This document shows positions 48,062 to 58,229 of a DNA stretch of 64,000 bases, piece by piece; positions within the stretch are counted from its first letter, which is position 1, and every line of letters begins with the position of its first letter. The position numbers and the translations under genes are program-made. The notes beneath the pieces were generated by a model. The model was not told the DNA's origin and ran no database searches. It saw only the letters and a program-made list of their open reading frames with translations. Source of the DNA: Lepas anatifera (Eukaryota; Arthropoda; Thecostraca; Lepadidae); NCBI GenBank assembly GCA_034440635.1, contig JAOTON010001698.1, positions 248,001 through 312,000 of the forward strand. Reading direction: 5' to 3'.

Positions 48062-48701
48062 CAGGAACGGGCGACTTTCTGGTGAAGTTGAGTTTATTTG
48101 AAAGATAAACTCAACCGTCTTTCATATTTCGCTTATCTTGATAAATAATCAATTTAGAAATATTGTTCATTTTTTGGCCCGTTTTCTTCAGTGTTTAATG
48201 AACGTAAGTAGGTTTTTGTTCGAATTATTGGTTAGGCAAGCAGAATTTCTCAATATCGAGTCTGTTGAAAGCACTGACGTGGACTTTTTCCCCGACTTAG
48301 TGCCTGTCCGCAGACCAGAGCAAAGCCTTGTTCAGCCGGTTTTGGATTTGGATGCAGGCGGCTGATCGATGACCTGTGTTCGACTCTGTTGTGGCAAACA
48401 CCATGTTCACCACTGCGTCTGAACACTCCTGCCGTTCAAGAAGCTCAACCGTCAAATTTGATATGGGGAGCCGTATTTTCCATTCGTTGTCTTACTCTAC
48501 CACGGTGTAAGCAGTAATTAGTTTCCATGTCCGCTCCCCACAACTTGTTTCCGTCAATCTTCGTTCTTAGCCTTGTGTGTACGAGAAGGCATCAAATTAC
48601 AGTAAAACGGTAGTTTATCACTCAAAAAATTAGCTGCAAGCAGGACCAGTGTCCTCAATAAATAAAAATGGATGAACAGAAACTAATGTAAATTTTTAAC
48701 T

Positions 48702-49067
48702 TCGGCCGCCAGGTAGTGCCATATAAAGAAATCCAAAATGCATGAAATCCGTCTCGCAAGTACCTTGAGGTCGATTCCGCAAAATCTCGTTTCAGCTGGA
48801 CCAAAATACACAATGATTCTGTCCCCACATTTAATGAAAAAAATTGTAAAAAGACTGTCAAAATTGATTTTTTCACCGCTAGGAGGCACACCTTAAAGAT
48901 GTCTAAAATCCATGAAATTGGGCAGGCATGTGATTTTAGGCCAGCGCAACAGTGTTTGGTCACAAAACAGTCCACTAATGAAATGAGACGACTTCTGCGG
49001 CCAATCCAAAGTATATCTAAAAATGGTCAAAACGGAAAACTTTGGCCGCTAGGTGGCACCCCTAGCC
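48702..49067 (-). repeat. Right subterminal motif array of the 3.6-kb element
   Basis: GGCCGCTAGGTGGCACCCCT near 49044, ACCGCTAGGAGGCACACCTT near 48876 and GGCCGCCAGGTAGTGCC near 48704, again about 170 bp apart and inverted relative to the left array. Confidence 0.7.
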
Positions 49068-49173
49068 ACTTTCGAAATTTCAAAATATTTCATATTTGGA
49101 CTCACTAGGTTCAAGGCAAAAAATTGGGCCGGGCCGCGTAGCTAATTTCAAAAGTCGGGGCGTTTGATGCACC

Positions 49174-49176
<3 letters not shown>

Positions 49177-49264
<88 letters not shown>
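49177..49264. repeat. (TA)n microsatellite, right of DNA element
   Basis: Pure TA run directly following the right terminal repeat. Confidence 0.97.
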
Positions 49265-49266
<2 letters not shown>

Positions 49267-50043
49267 ACTTTTACTTACAAGTACGTTTCGATGTATTTTA
49301 CATCTTCGTCAACATGACGGCACAGCTTCCAATCCTTCGCACCCTACGCTAAGTTTCAGAAACAGCGTTCAACATCCATGAAATTACTCTGTTAACGTGA
49401 TATAATCACACGTTACCTCCACTGCTAGGAGGTCTTAAAATGAATATATAACGGAAACCAGTTGAAGTTCGCATCAAAACATTTTTAACATTTCACATTA
49501 TTCCGGAACATAATACCATGAAACACATGTTTTGAGTGAAGGGATCTCAAGTCCTACAAGGAGTTTCACACTAAAGATTATCATTTTGCATACGTAACTG
49601 GGGTTATAAAGGGCCCCAATCACAACCAATTACGTCACCAAACACTCACAAATCAGCCGAGTCTCATATTTTCCCCTCCCTCCCTGTCGTGGTATGTCCC
49701 AAGTAGGCCCATCCACCTCCTTTCCCTCTCTCTCCTTTGGAATTTTGAACGACCCCAGACCCTTTCTAACCCCAAGAACGTCATATCGTCAATTGAATGG
49801 TCAATTGAATGGTCAACGCTAAGGAGACAAGATTCAAATCAAAACTCGAAGACAAGATCATACAAGAACAACGAAGTCATTTATTCTGGGCCATCCGTTC
49901 AAGAATGAAACATACACGAAGCCGAGCATCGCCTACTTCGCCTTCATCTTCTTCAGTTAATTTTTTGTTTTAAGTTTATGAGTGTGCCTATGTGTATGTG
50001 TGTGTAGCAGCCGGAAATCCTTACCCTATTCTCCTCCTCATCC
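49265..50043. other. Spacer, no recognised gene
   Basis: Unique-looking AT-rich DNA with a small direct duplication TCAATTGAATGG (49790-49815) and a short TGTG run near 50000. Confidence 0.35.
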
Positions 50044-50889
50044 TTAACACGTGCATTGACGGGGGCGGGTACCCGCCCCCTCGGGTTTTTCGAAGACAGT
50101 ACAAAAACGGCGGCGCGTAGCGCCGCCGTACTTGGTATTCCTTTTCCCTCATCATTTTTACAACATCTGTGAAAATTTTAAGGTTAGGTCATCTCAGGTC
50201 AGGTCACCAGTACAGGTCAAGTGACCCGACCTCAAAAAAAGTTTAAGATAGCATAAGTCAGAGCAGGGTGAACTTATCCGATTGAAACTCATATCACATA
50301 ATGGCCCAACCGAGTTCTCTAAAATACGTTCCGGTATTTTTGCTATCGATGACCTAAGGTCAGGTACGAGGTATGACCTCTCCATAGGAAATACATGGGA
50401 AAATTGGTTTTTACGGAATAACTCAGTAACGGATGGTGATAGAGCATTTATTTTAGCTGCATTAGACTCGCCTGGGCTTTGCAGTTCTAATGATATGTAT
50501 TTTATATAATTTGATCCTGACCTGACCTCAGGTCAGGTCAAATCCTTGATTTGACCTAGCAAGGTCAAATTATATATCATTCGATTCGGCTTGCTAAGAG
50601 GATTCATATAGATCAAGTCGTTTTTCTCTATCTTTACTTGTTCAGATGTAATGGCCGAAAAACTGAATTTACATGTTATCCCTATGACGGGCATGTTTTG
50701 ACCTCTCGTGACCTTAAATGTGACCTGACAAAAAAATGGTACAAATGTTTTCGATAGAGAAGTGGATGGGCAGCCCAACGCCGTTTACCGTTTTTCGCTA
50801 CCTACCGTGGTTCTCGAGATCTTAGGGGGGCGGGTACCCCCCTCCGTGAATGCAAAGGTGGCTCAGACCCCCGTCAATGTGCGTGTTAA
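50044..50889 (+). mobile_element. TTAA family I element, copy Ib (846 bp)
   Basis: Bounded by TTAA at 50044-50047 and 50886-50889, with ends TTAACACGTGCATTGACGGG and CCCGTCAATGTGCGTGTTAA. It is collinear with Ia. Its length is exactly that of copy Ic after removal of the Gypsy insertion. It contains a 23-bp near-perfect palindrome made of two overlapping AGGTCA units on each arm (50518-50540). Confidence 0.88.
50518..50540. promoter_or_regulatory. Palindromic cluster of four AGGTCA half-sites
   Basis: Two TGACCT units face two AGGTCA units about one central base, with all other positions self-complementary. AGGTCA is the canonical nuclear-receptor half-site. Whether any receptor binds here is not shown by sequence. 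Equivalent palindromes are at 32990-33015 (one arm changed) and 59423-59445. Confidence 0.35.
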
Positions 50890-51016
50890 ACTACCTGGAG
50901 ATAGCGAGCGCATGCGCCTTGGGCAGAAGCGACCCCTCCAGGTAGTATTCCACCTTTCTTTACCCTCATCATCCTTATCCTTGCCGTCTCCTGCCATAGT
51001 TTCCATTATTTCATGT

Positions 51017-51375
51017 TCATTGCGACGGCACTTGAAAAGCCACTACCTGTGTGGAAGTGTTCGCAGCTAATACAGTCTGGAGGAAGTGCTGGGTGACTGG
51101 CAGTCGACCCCCCACCCCTGGTGACCGCACAGATGAGAGATGGTTTTGCATCCTGGTGTATGTCACGTCACCAGTCTCCCCGACGTAACATACCAAAGAA
51201 CATTTGTCGCACCATATAGCATACACTACGTTAGCTGTTCTACAGCCAATTGTTCTGTCAAACCAAACCTGCCCTTTAGGCCCCTGTACTGTCTCCCTTG
51301 CATACCAACTCCTACATATCACGCAGTTCTTTTTGCAGTCTTGGCTCCCAAGCCTTTCCCCCACTAATCTCGCCG
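51017..51375 (-). pseudogene. Penelope-like GIY-YIG endonuclease fragment
   Basis: The minus-strand frame contains NVVYAIWCDKC and LVCYVGETGDVTYTRMQNH, the GIY-YIG core as found at the C-terminus of Penelope-like retroelements, preceded by a Cys-rich segment (DCKKNCVICRS). In Penelope elements this domain cuts target DNA for priming by the attached reverse transcriptase. Only the endonuclease end is present; the RT is missing upstream, where the sequence changes to an AMSH-like fragment on the other strand near 51375. The frame ends at 51017. The Penelope N-terminal fragment at 59920 is on the other strand, so they are not halves of one simple copy. Confidence 0.75.
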
Positions 51376-51456
51376 TCTTTTGGTGCTTTATTATCTGAAT
51401 CCGAACGAACACCCGTAACGACAGTGAACGAAACAGCTTCAACCATAACTAGTTTG

Positions 51457-51897
51457 AGAAATTTTGTGTGCCCCCGCGACCTTGAGGAGAAGTTTTTAAC
51501 TGCAGCGTTGGATAACACAAACAAGGGCATATAAACTTGTGGCCTGCTATGCGGCACAGCGACCGAGCAAGAAGTGAGAATCTCGCATCTCATCATCCCA
51601 AAACAGAGTGGAACTGCGAGCACCGTCCTCATGGAAGACGACGTTACTATGGACCTCATGATGGTGGAACGCAGCCTATCTGTGTTGAGTTGGATCCACA
51701 CCCATCCAACACAGACGGCGTTCTTGAGCAGCGTAGACCTACACACCCACTATGGCTATCAGTGCACCCTCCCGGAGGCGGTAGCCGTGGTGTGCGCCTC
51801 CCTTTATGATTCAGTGAAGTGGTACCGTGTGACGGAGAGGGGAATGGAGCTACTTAGTGTCTGCCGTTTTCGTGGGCTTCACGAACATGCTTCATAG
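51457..51897 (+). pseudogene. STAMBP-like: AMSH/STAMBP-like MPN+ (JAMM) deubiquitinase retrocopy fragment
   Basis: The frame reads PRDLEEKFLTAALDNTNKGI, a TAA stop at 51532-51534, then TCGLLCG, ISHLIIPKQSGT, LSWIHTHPTQTAFLSSVD, LHTHYGYQ, TLPEAVAVVCAS and GMELLSVCRFRGLHEH, ending at TAG 51895-51897. HTHPTQTAFLSSVD is the zinc-binding JAMM motif, and the order matches AMSH and AMSH-like enzymes, which cleave K63-linked ubiquitin chains at endosomes. The stop falls where the family has Glu (G-x-E-T-C-G). About 145 codons are collinear without an intron, which suggests a retrocopy. The N-terminal MIT/coiled-coil part and the last residues of the family are absent. It is more likely a pseudogene than a gene, though a one-exon gene fragment cannot be excluded. 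Confidence 0.82.
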
Positions 51898-52285
51898 AAG
51901 CGGCTCTTTGAACCAGCCATAAATTTCATATTTGACGCTTCAAGTGCCAACACACAAGATTTTCGCTCTTTAACACGCGCATTGACGGGGGTCTGAGCCA
52001 CCTTCGCATTGACGGGGGCGGGCACCCGCCCCCCCTAAGATCTCGAGAACCACGGTAGGTAGCGAAAAACGGTAAACGGCGTTGGGCTGCCCATCCACTT
52101 CTTCATCGAAAACATTGGAACCATTTTTTGTCAGGTCACATTTAAGGTCACGAGAGGTCAAAAACAGCCGTCATAGGGATAACATGTAAATTCAAGTTTT
52201 TTGGCCATTTTATCTGAACAACTAAACATAAAGCAAAATGGCTTGAACTATATGAACCCTCTCAGCAAGCCCAATCGAATGATAT

Positions 52286-52879
52286 TGTTATGCAGCTGTA
52301 TTGAACAACTGTCCCCACCGCGTGCGCTGGTCTAGTGGTTAGAGTGTTAGCGTGGTATCCCGGCGGACGTGCGTTCAATTCTTGTTAACGGCGCGACTTT
52401 TTGTAATGACCGTATCGGCGCTAGATGGTGCCACTGTCGTTGTCACGTGACGTGCGCACCAAGCGCGGTGACCTCAGGTCGGGCGCAGCCACGAGTGGGC
52501 AGTAGTCGGCTGAGACTACTCGGGGTAAGTTCTCCTCTCTCTCTCTCTCTCTCTCTCTCTGGCTGGCTACCTTGGTGTCTCCGAGTGCCAGACGGGGGAG
52601 GGTACGCACGCCGCCTTGGGCTCTCCGAGCGCTGTGCCCTGGGACACTGTTGTGCATCGCCTTGGGCTCTCCGAGCATTGTACTGGCCAGTCCTGCCCAC
52701 CGTGGTTTCTCACTGTTTTCGGTGTTAGTGTGTATGCCTGAATACTGATTGACTCCAAAACCAATATAGTGGTCATTTTCTCTTATACGTTGTGTTCTAC
52801 TGGAATTTTACGTTGCTCGGGTCCTACTTGGTATACTTCTTCTACTTCTACTGCGTGGCCAGTAGGAACAAACATAACA
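52286..52879 (+). repeat. 5' LTR
   Basis: Begins TGTTATGCAGC and ends AACATAACA, with a 7-bp terminal inverted repeat TGTTATG/CATAACA. It includes a tRNA-like module at 52321-52392 and a (CT)n tract near 52534-52560 that is longer than in the 3' LTR. The transcription start and poly(A) site were not located. Confidence 0.95.
52321..52392 (+). other. tRNA-like A box/B box module inside the LTR
   Basis: TGGTCTAGTGG (52328-52338) is a perfect tRNA A-box type sequence, as in animal tRNA-Glu/Asp. GTTCAATTC (52373-52381) is a B box. The 45-bp start-to-start spacing is that of a real tRNA. The same module is in the 3' LTR (58835-58845 and 58880-58888). It is not a functional tRNA: the acceptor stem does not pair. 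Could be an internal Pol III promoter or an ancient captured SINE head. Confidence 0.6.
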
Positions 52880-52880
52880 T

Positions 52881-52898
52881 TGGTGTTAGAAGTTATTT
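52881..52898 (+). other. Putative primer-binding site
   Basis: TGGTGTTAGAAGTTATTT starts one base after the 5' LTR. TGG-initial sequences here pair with the CCA end of a tRNA; the tRNA was not identified. Confidence 0.6.
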
Positions 52899-52923
52899 CC
52901 GAACCCCCTGCTGTCACGTCATA

Positions 52924-54075
52924 ATGTTTGGAACTCGTTCGAAGGTAAGGGTAACGGAGGATGACCCAGCTGAACTACCCCTATCGGAGAATTCGAAGCA
53001 TGTTTCCAACGCTGAGGGAGCTGTTGCAGCGTCTGTTTCAGACTATTCCGCTTCGGATGAACAGATCCTTAAAACATTTGATGCTAAGAGTAGGGCACTG
53101 ACGGAGCAAGCTGCTAACCATGCAGCACTGACAAACCAGGTGGAAGGCATCTCCAAATCCCTGGCTTGCACAAACGTTGATCTCGGCTCTCAAAACGTGC
53201 CTCAGCCTCCTCTTCCTGTAGGAAGTCTCTCCACTGCTTCGGCTTCCGGTGCATCTGCGGCGGGGCGGCATTTTGCGAAACCTCAAGATTATGACGGCTC
53301 TGTTCCATGGCTCTCGTTCCAGGCACAGTTTGAGTCCGTTGCGTCAATGTACGCATGGAACGATGCAGATTGTCTGGGTGAGCTGGTTGCTTGTTTGAGA
53401 GGACCTGCTTTTGAGGTATTTTCCCATCTTCCATTGGAGGATAAACGGGACTATGCTCGTCTGTTGAACGCACTGGAACAGCGGTTTGGCTGTGGTCGAC
53501 AGGATACGTGGTTCCGGACACAGTTCCGTAGGAGGCTGCGAGCTGCCGGGGAGCCACTGCCAGCATTAGCCCGGGATGTCGAGAAGCTTGCTTCTCAGGC
53601 TTTCCCTTCAGCCTCACAAGAGCTGAGGGATTCTCTGGCATGTGATCAGTTTCTGGAGGCACTGAGTGATGTGGACCTACAGATTATGGTTCGGCAGTCG
53701 CGCCCCGCCACTCTTCAGGAGGCTTTGGCGGGGGCAATTGAAATTGAAGCCATTCGGAAATCTGCCGGTGCTCCTTCTCCACGCACGCATGTCGCGTCTG
53801 GGTACGCTGCACGTCACTCCGCACCACAGAACACAATCAGGGATGTGCAGAATCGATCTGAATACAGCGTCCTAGAAGACATACACAGACGGCTCAAGTC
53901 CTTAGAGATGCTGATGTCAGGCAACAACTTTCCGAAAAAGAGTTCTCGTGTGCAGCCACGAAACTCGGTAAGGGATGACGGGTGCTGGCTCTGCGGACGA
54001 TCTGGCCACATCAAGCGATTCTGTCCGCAGAGATCATCGACCTCAAGCGAGAGAACAAGCGCGGGAAACGAGTAG
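52924..54075 (+). CDS. gag: Gypsy gag (capsid/nucleocapsid)
   Basis: The start is the ATG at 52924 (MFGTRSKVRVTEDD), 44 bp past the LTR; the frame is open upstream into the LTR, but those codons lie outside a normal gag. The product is about 383 residues: an N-terminal variable part, a capsid-like region (FAKPQDYDGSVPWLSFQAQF, FRTQFRRRLRAAGEPLPALA), and a C-terminal CCHC zinc knuckle C-W-L-C-G-R-S-G-H-I-K-R-F-C. Gag packages element RNA into virus-like particles. The frame is intact and ends TAG at 54073-54075. It overlaps pol in the -1 frame, and the slippery heptamer lies just before the stop. Confidence 0.9.
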   Translation: MFGTRSKVRVTEDDPAELPLSENSKHVSNAEGAVAASVSDYSASDEQILKTFDAKSRALTEQAANHAALTNQVEGISKSLACTNVDLGSQNVPQPPLPVGSLSTASASGASAAGRHFAKPQDYDGSVPWLSFQAQFESVASMYAWNDADCLGELVACLRGPAFEVFSHLPLEDKRDYARLLNALEQRFGCGRQDTWFRTQFRRRLRAAGEPLPALARDVEKLASQAFPSASQELRDSLACDQFLEALSDVDLQIMVRQSRPATLQEALAGAIEIEAIRKSAGAPSPRTHVASGYAARHSAPQNTIRDVQNRSEYSVLEDIHRRLKSLEMLMSGNNFPKKSSRVQPRNSVRDDGCWLCGRSGHIKRFCPQRSSTSSERTSAGNE

Positions 54076-57000
54076 AGACCGACGGTGTGGGACAACAGTC
54101 GGTCTATGTGCCAGAAAAGTCCCGGCATGTTGCGACTTCGCGGTGCTCAAAGGAGGTTAAAAGTCTGAAGGTGGAAGGAACCATAAACGGGAGGAAATGG
54201 CCTCTTATTGTGGATACAGGATCAAACCGAACACTCCTTCGACGTGATCTGCTAGACGGATCATCCCTACCAAGGATTGAGGGAGGCCTTTGTGATGTCA
54301 CTGGCCGGTGCACAACTCTCTTGGGTCCGAAAGAGATCGAGCTGACTGTTCATGGCATAAGCACGAATCTTCAAGTCTATGTGGCAGATGAGTTGGATGA
54401 ACCCTGCATCCTTGGTCTTGATTATCTACAGCTCAATGAGTGTAAATTAGATATTCCTGCTAAAGAACTGAAAATCAGAGGAATCACGGTACCAATTACC
54501 TTGGGTGACGTGGACCAGCCCCCGTCTAAGACACAAAGGGTCAGAGTTTTCGAGACGACGACGCTGAGACCTGAATCGGAGACATTGCTATGCTGTAGTA
54601 CTGAGGGACGGGGTTTCGATAATCCAGGACTTGTAGAATCAGGCCATGTGAGGCGCTCTGGCGTTGTGGTCGGTCGCACGATCGTGGACACAGCCAACTC
54701 TTCCATTCCAGTGTTGGTAGCAAACCTGTCCAAAGTACTGATCAGATTGCAGGCCGGTACGTATGTGGGTCAATGTGAGCCAGTCGAGGTAATGACCTCA
54801 TCGCAAACCATGCACAGCAGTTTGGGAGATGGGCAGCTTCCGGAACACCTCGAGGATCTGATGGAGCGGTCCTCTCAGGGTCTTACAGAAGACCAGTGCA
54901 GAGGGGTCAGAAAACTTCTTGGAGACTTTGCGGATACGTTTTCGTCAGGGGATCATGACCTAGGTAAAACAAATTTGGTGCAGCATCGCATCGAGACAGG
55001 ACAAGCCCAACCGATCAAGCTCCCACCACGGCGAATCCCGATGTCGAAACGTAAAGAGGCAGAAACAATGATCCGGGACATGAGTGATCAGGGGCTGATA
55101 GAGCGATCGAACAGTCCATGGTCGTCCCCCTTGGTTCTCGTAAAAAAGAAGGATGGGTCACTACGTTGCTGCGTAGATTATCGTCTGTTGAATGATTCAA
55201 CGGTGAAGGATTCTTATCCCCTACCCAGGATTGATGACACCTTGGACGCACTATCTGGAGCACACTGGTTTTTAACACTTGACCTCAAGGCTGGGTATCA
55301 TCAAATCTCAGTCGCCAAGCAGGATAGGATGAAAACGGCCTTCTCGAGCAGCAGCGGCCTCTGGCAGTGGCGAGTCATGCCATTCGGCCTGTGTAACGCC
55401 CCAGCGACTTTTGAAAGACTTATGGAAGCTGTGCTTTCGGGGCTTCACTGGAGGATACTGCTTGTCTATCTAGATGATGTCATCGTCTTCGGCAAGACAT
55501 TCGATGACGAACTGAACCGTTTGCGAGAGGTGCTCCAGCGCATGCGCGCCGCAAACTTGAAATTGAATCCCAAGAAGTGTAACCTCTTCCGGCGGGAAGT
55601 CTGTTACCTCGGACACATTGTTTCTGCTGATGGCGTCATGACTGATCCGATGAAAACAAAAGCAGTAAGAGACTGGCCGGTTCCCTCGACCAAGAAGGAG
55701 CTACGTAGCTTCTTGGGCCTGTGTACCTATTACAGGCGGTTCGTCAAGGATTTCGCCTCGATAGCGGCGCCTTTACATGCCCTTACGAAGGACAAAGTGT
55801 CCTTCTCATGGGATGAGTCTTGTTCTGAATCCTTCGATCAACTGAAGGACGCCTTAACCAGTACGCCGGTACTGATGTATCCTGACCCAGCAAAGGAGTT
55901 TATCCTAGACACAGATGCAAGCGGATGTGGAGTCGGGGCAGTACTTTCTCAATCACATAACGGGTCTGAGCATGTTGTAGCATACTACAGCCGCTCTCTA
56001 ACTTCACCAGAGAAAAACTACTGTACGACACGAAGAGAACTCCTGGCCATCGTAGAGTCTGTCAGACATTTTCACCATTACCTCTATGGCACCCCATTCA
56101 CGATTAGGACCGACCACTCCGCACTGCGTTGGCTACAAAGCCTGAAAGATCCAGAAGGACAGTTAGCCAGATGGTTGGCTAGGCTAGGGCAATACCACTT
56201 CAAAGTATGTCATAGGCCTGGCAAGAAACACGCCAACGCGGATGGTTTGAGTCGCCGGCCGTGCCAGGATGGGTGTAAGTACTGCCAACGGAGAGAAAGC
56301 ATTCCTGGTGGGCAATGTCGAGTCACTACATCCCTGGTCGAGTCCCTCCCTGTGGATACTGCCGCTCCTGATACCACAGGCAGCGGGGCTGGTCCACGGG
56401 GAGGTTGAGTTGGCTCAGAGAACTGATCCAGACCTTGCTCCCTTGATAGTCTTCATGGAGCAGCGAAGTGAACGACCGCAGTGGGAAGATGTTGCTTCCT
56501 CAAGCGGTGTCACCAAACGGTACTGGGCACAATGGGACATGCTGCGTCTGTCCGGAAGATTGCTTCAGAGGGCATGGGAATCACCCAATGGCCAAAGATT
56601 AAAGTGGTTAGTAGTGGTTCCCCGAAGCAAACGCGAGTAAATCATGACAGAAAGCCACGGTTCTGTATCAAGTGGACACTTTGGAACCAAGAAGACTCTT
56701 TGCCGTCTTCGAGAGCGGTTTTATTGGGTAGGCATGCGGCGAGATTTGACCGAATGGTGCAGAACATGTGAGGTCTGCGCAGCAAAGAAGGGACCACCAA
56801 GAGCACCACAAGGACCTTTGCAGATCCACAATGCCGGTGCACCAATGGAACGGGTGGCAATAGACATCGTCGGGCCGTTCCCAGTGTCCAGTAGTGGAAA
56901 TCGATACATTCTAGTCGCTATGGACTATTTCACCAAATGGCCAGAAGCATATGCTATACCCAATCAAGAGGCGACCACAGTCGCTCAGGTCCTGGTGGAG

Positions 57001-57936
57001 CAGTTCTTCTCACGCTTTGGCGTACCCCTACGTCTCCACTCGGATCAGGGGCGAAATTTCGGGAGCTGTGTATTTAGGGAATGTTGTCAGATCCTCGGTA
57101 TTGAAAAAACAAGAACAACGCCTATGCACCCAGAGTCGGATGGAATGGTTGAGCGATTCAACCGAACACTAGGGCAAGAGCTCGCTAAGCGCTGTAAGGG
57201 TAAGCAAGAAGATTGGGACAAGCACTTACCCTTTCTTTTGATGGCATACCGGTCGCCAGAGCATGAAACGACACAGTATACGCCGGCACAACTCATGATG
57301 GGAAGAGACCTAAGGCTTCCCATAGATCTGATGATAGAGAGACCGCCGGGAGACTACGAAATCCACGAGACCACCACACACTATGTCAGAGATCTACGAC
57401 AGAAGTTGAGCGAGACACACTCGCACGTTCGGACCAATCTCCAGCTGTCGTCACAGGCCATGAAACTGAGAAAAGACGCCAAGGCATCAACAAAGCTTTT
57501 GCAGCCCGAAGACCAGGTCTGGCTCTACAACCCAAAACGTAAAAAAGGACTAAGCCCAAAATTTATGTCGCCATGGGAAGGGCCATATCGAGTAGTAAAA
57601 AGATTGTCTGATGTCACTTACAGAATCCAGAAGATCGGAGAAGGAGCTCTCAAGGTGGTTCACTTCAATCGGTTGTGGAAGATCGAAGGGCCTCCACACT
57701 TCTCTTGGCAAGTCAGTAAATGTGACTCGGTTTTGAGGCTTGAAGACTCGCCCGTTTCGGGGGCTGAGCCAGCTGCGTTACCCCCTGCTGCGACCGAAGA
57801 CAATCACATCCGTTACGACGGGTCACGCGAAAATATCGAAAATGTTCAGAAACAAAAGCTTCGCCGGAATAGGCGACCCCCGTCACGATTTGGTGATATT
57901 GTTACTCACTTTTCTCAATGCCATGCATTATACTGA
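53982..57936 (+). pseudogene. pol: Gypsy pol: protease, reverse transcriptase, RNase H, integrase (two lesions)
   Basis: Pol is reached by -1 shift from gag. The order is protease (LIVDTGSNRTLL), RT (SPWSSPLVLVKKKDGSLR, FLTLDLKAGYHQI, YLDDVIVFG), RNase H (DTDASGCGVGAVL, IRTDHSALRWL), integrase zinc region (GHFGTKKTL..C..C), core with D (VAIDIVGPFP), D (LHSDQGRNF) and E (MVERFNRT), and a GPY-type tail (PWEGPYRVVKRLSD). The first frame closes at TGA 56406-56408. The downstream part continues in the +1 frame from about 56390, so there is a frameshift in the RNase H-integrase linker. A TAA at 56638-56640 then interrupts the start of integrase, after which the frame runs open to 57936. Catalytic residues look intact; these two lesions disable this copy. 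Confidence 0.92.
54063..54105 (+). promoter_or_regulatory. -1 ribosomal frameshift signal between gag and pol
   Basis: The heptamer GGGAAAC (54063-54069) is read G GGA AAC in the gag frame, the X XXY YYZ form used for -1 slippage. After a 6-nt spacer, AGACCGAC (54076-54083) pairs perfectly with GTCGGTCT (54098-54105) around a 14-nt loop. The gag stop is 3 nt past the heptamer. Pol lies in the -1 frame. Position, spacing and frame all agree. Confidence 0.85.
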
Positions 57937-58229
57937 CAAACTGACTGTGCGATACCATGTTCCCATGTCTTGTCGTTAGTTCTCGTCCTTCCGTTTTTTC
58001 CTCTTGGTTTTTTTGCGTGGTGGTCCAATTGTTCACTGCGATGGGACAGATCCGTCCAATAACCAGGGCTGTCTGATATTTTGATTAACAGTTCAGAGCA
58101 TGAAGTGAAATATGGTCAGTTTTGTTTTGCTTTGAGAACCTCGGTCACTGCGATGGGTATCCGTCCAGTATGGTTACCCGCAACTGGGTGCTGTTTCATT
58201 CACCCCTGCAATATCTGTTTCAGTTGACG

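Larger units (their letters stand above)
45550..49176. mobile_element. 3.6-kb DNA element with perfect 20-bp TIRs inside a (TA)n tract
   Basis: TAGGGTGCATCAAACGCCCC starts at 45550 and its exact complement ends at 49176. (TA)n lies on both sides, which suggests insertion into a TA repeat or at a TA target. Both ends carry iterated copies of a GGTGCCACCTAGCGG-type motif at about 170-bp spacing, in inverted orientation. Inside are two SINEs (46650-46835, 47268-47492) and a minus-strand coding remnant (47732-48061) that may be part of the original transposase. Superfamily not identified. Confidence 0.8.

Noticed and set aside
51537..51809. Alternative plus-strand frame over the AMSH-like region
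   Set aside because: Out-of-phase shadow; the conserved JAMM motif is in the other frame.
51375..51969. AMSH domain as an integral part of a Penelope protein
   Set aside because: The endonuclease piece is on the opposite strand and the AMSH-like frame ends in its own stop, so no fusion is supported.
52321..52392. Real tRNA gene in the LTR
   Set aside because: No acceptor-stem pairing, and the same sequence is in both LTRs as part of the repeat.
52369..52728. 119-codon frame inside the LTR and its twin at 58876-59247
   Set aside because: Lies in LTR sequence with (CT)n-derived Ser-Leu runs; no domain.
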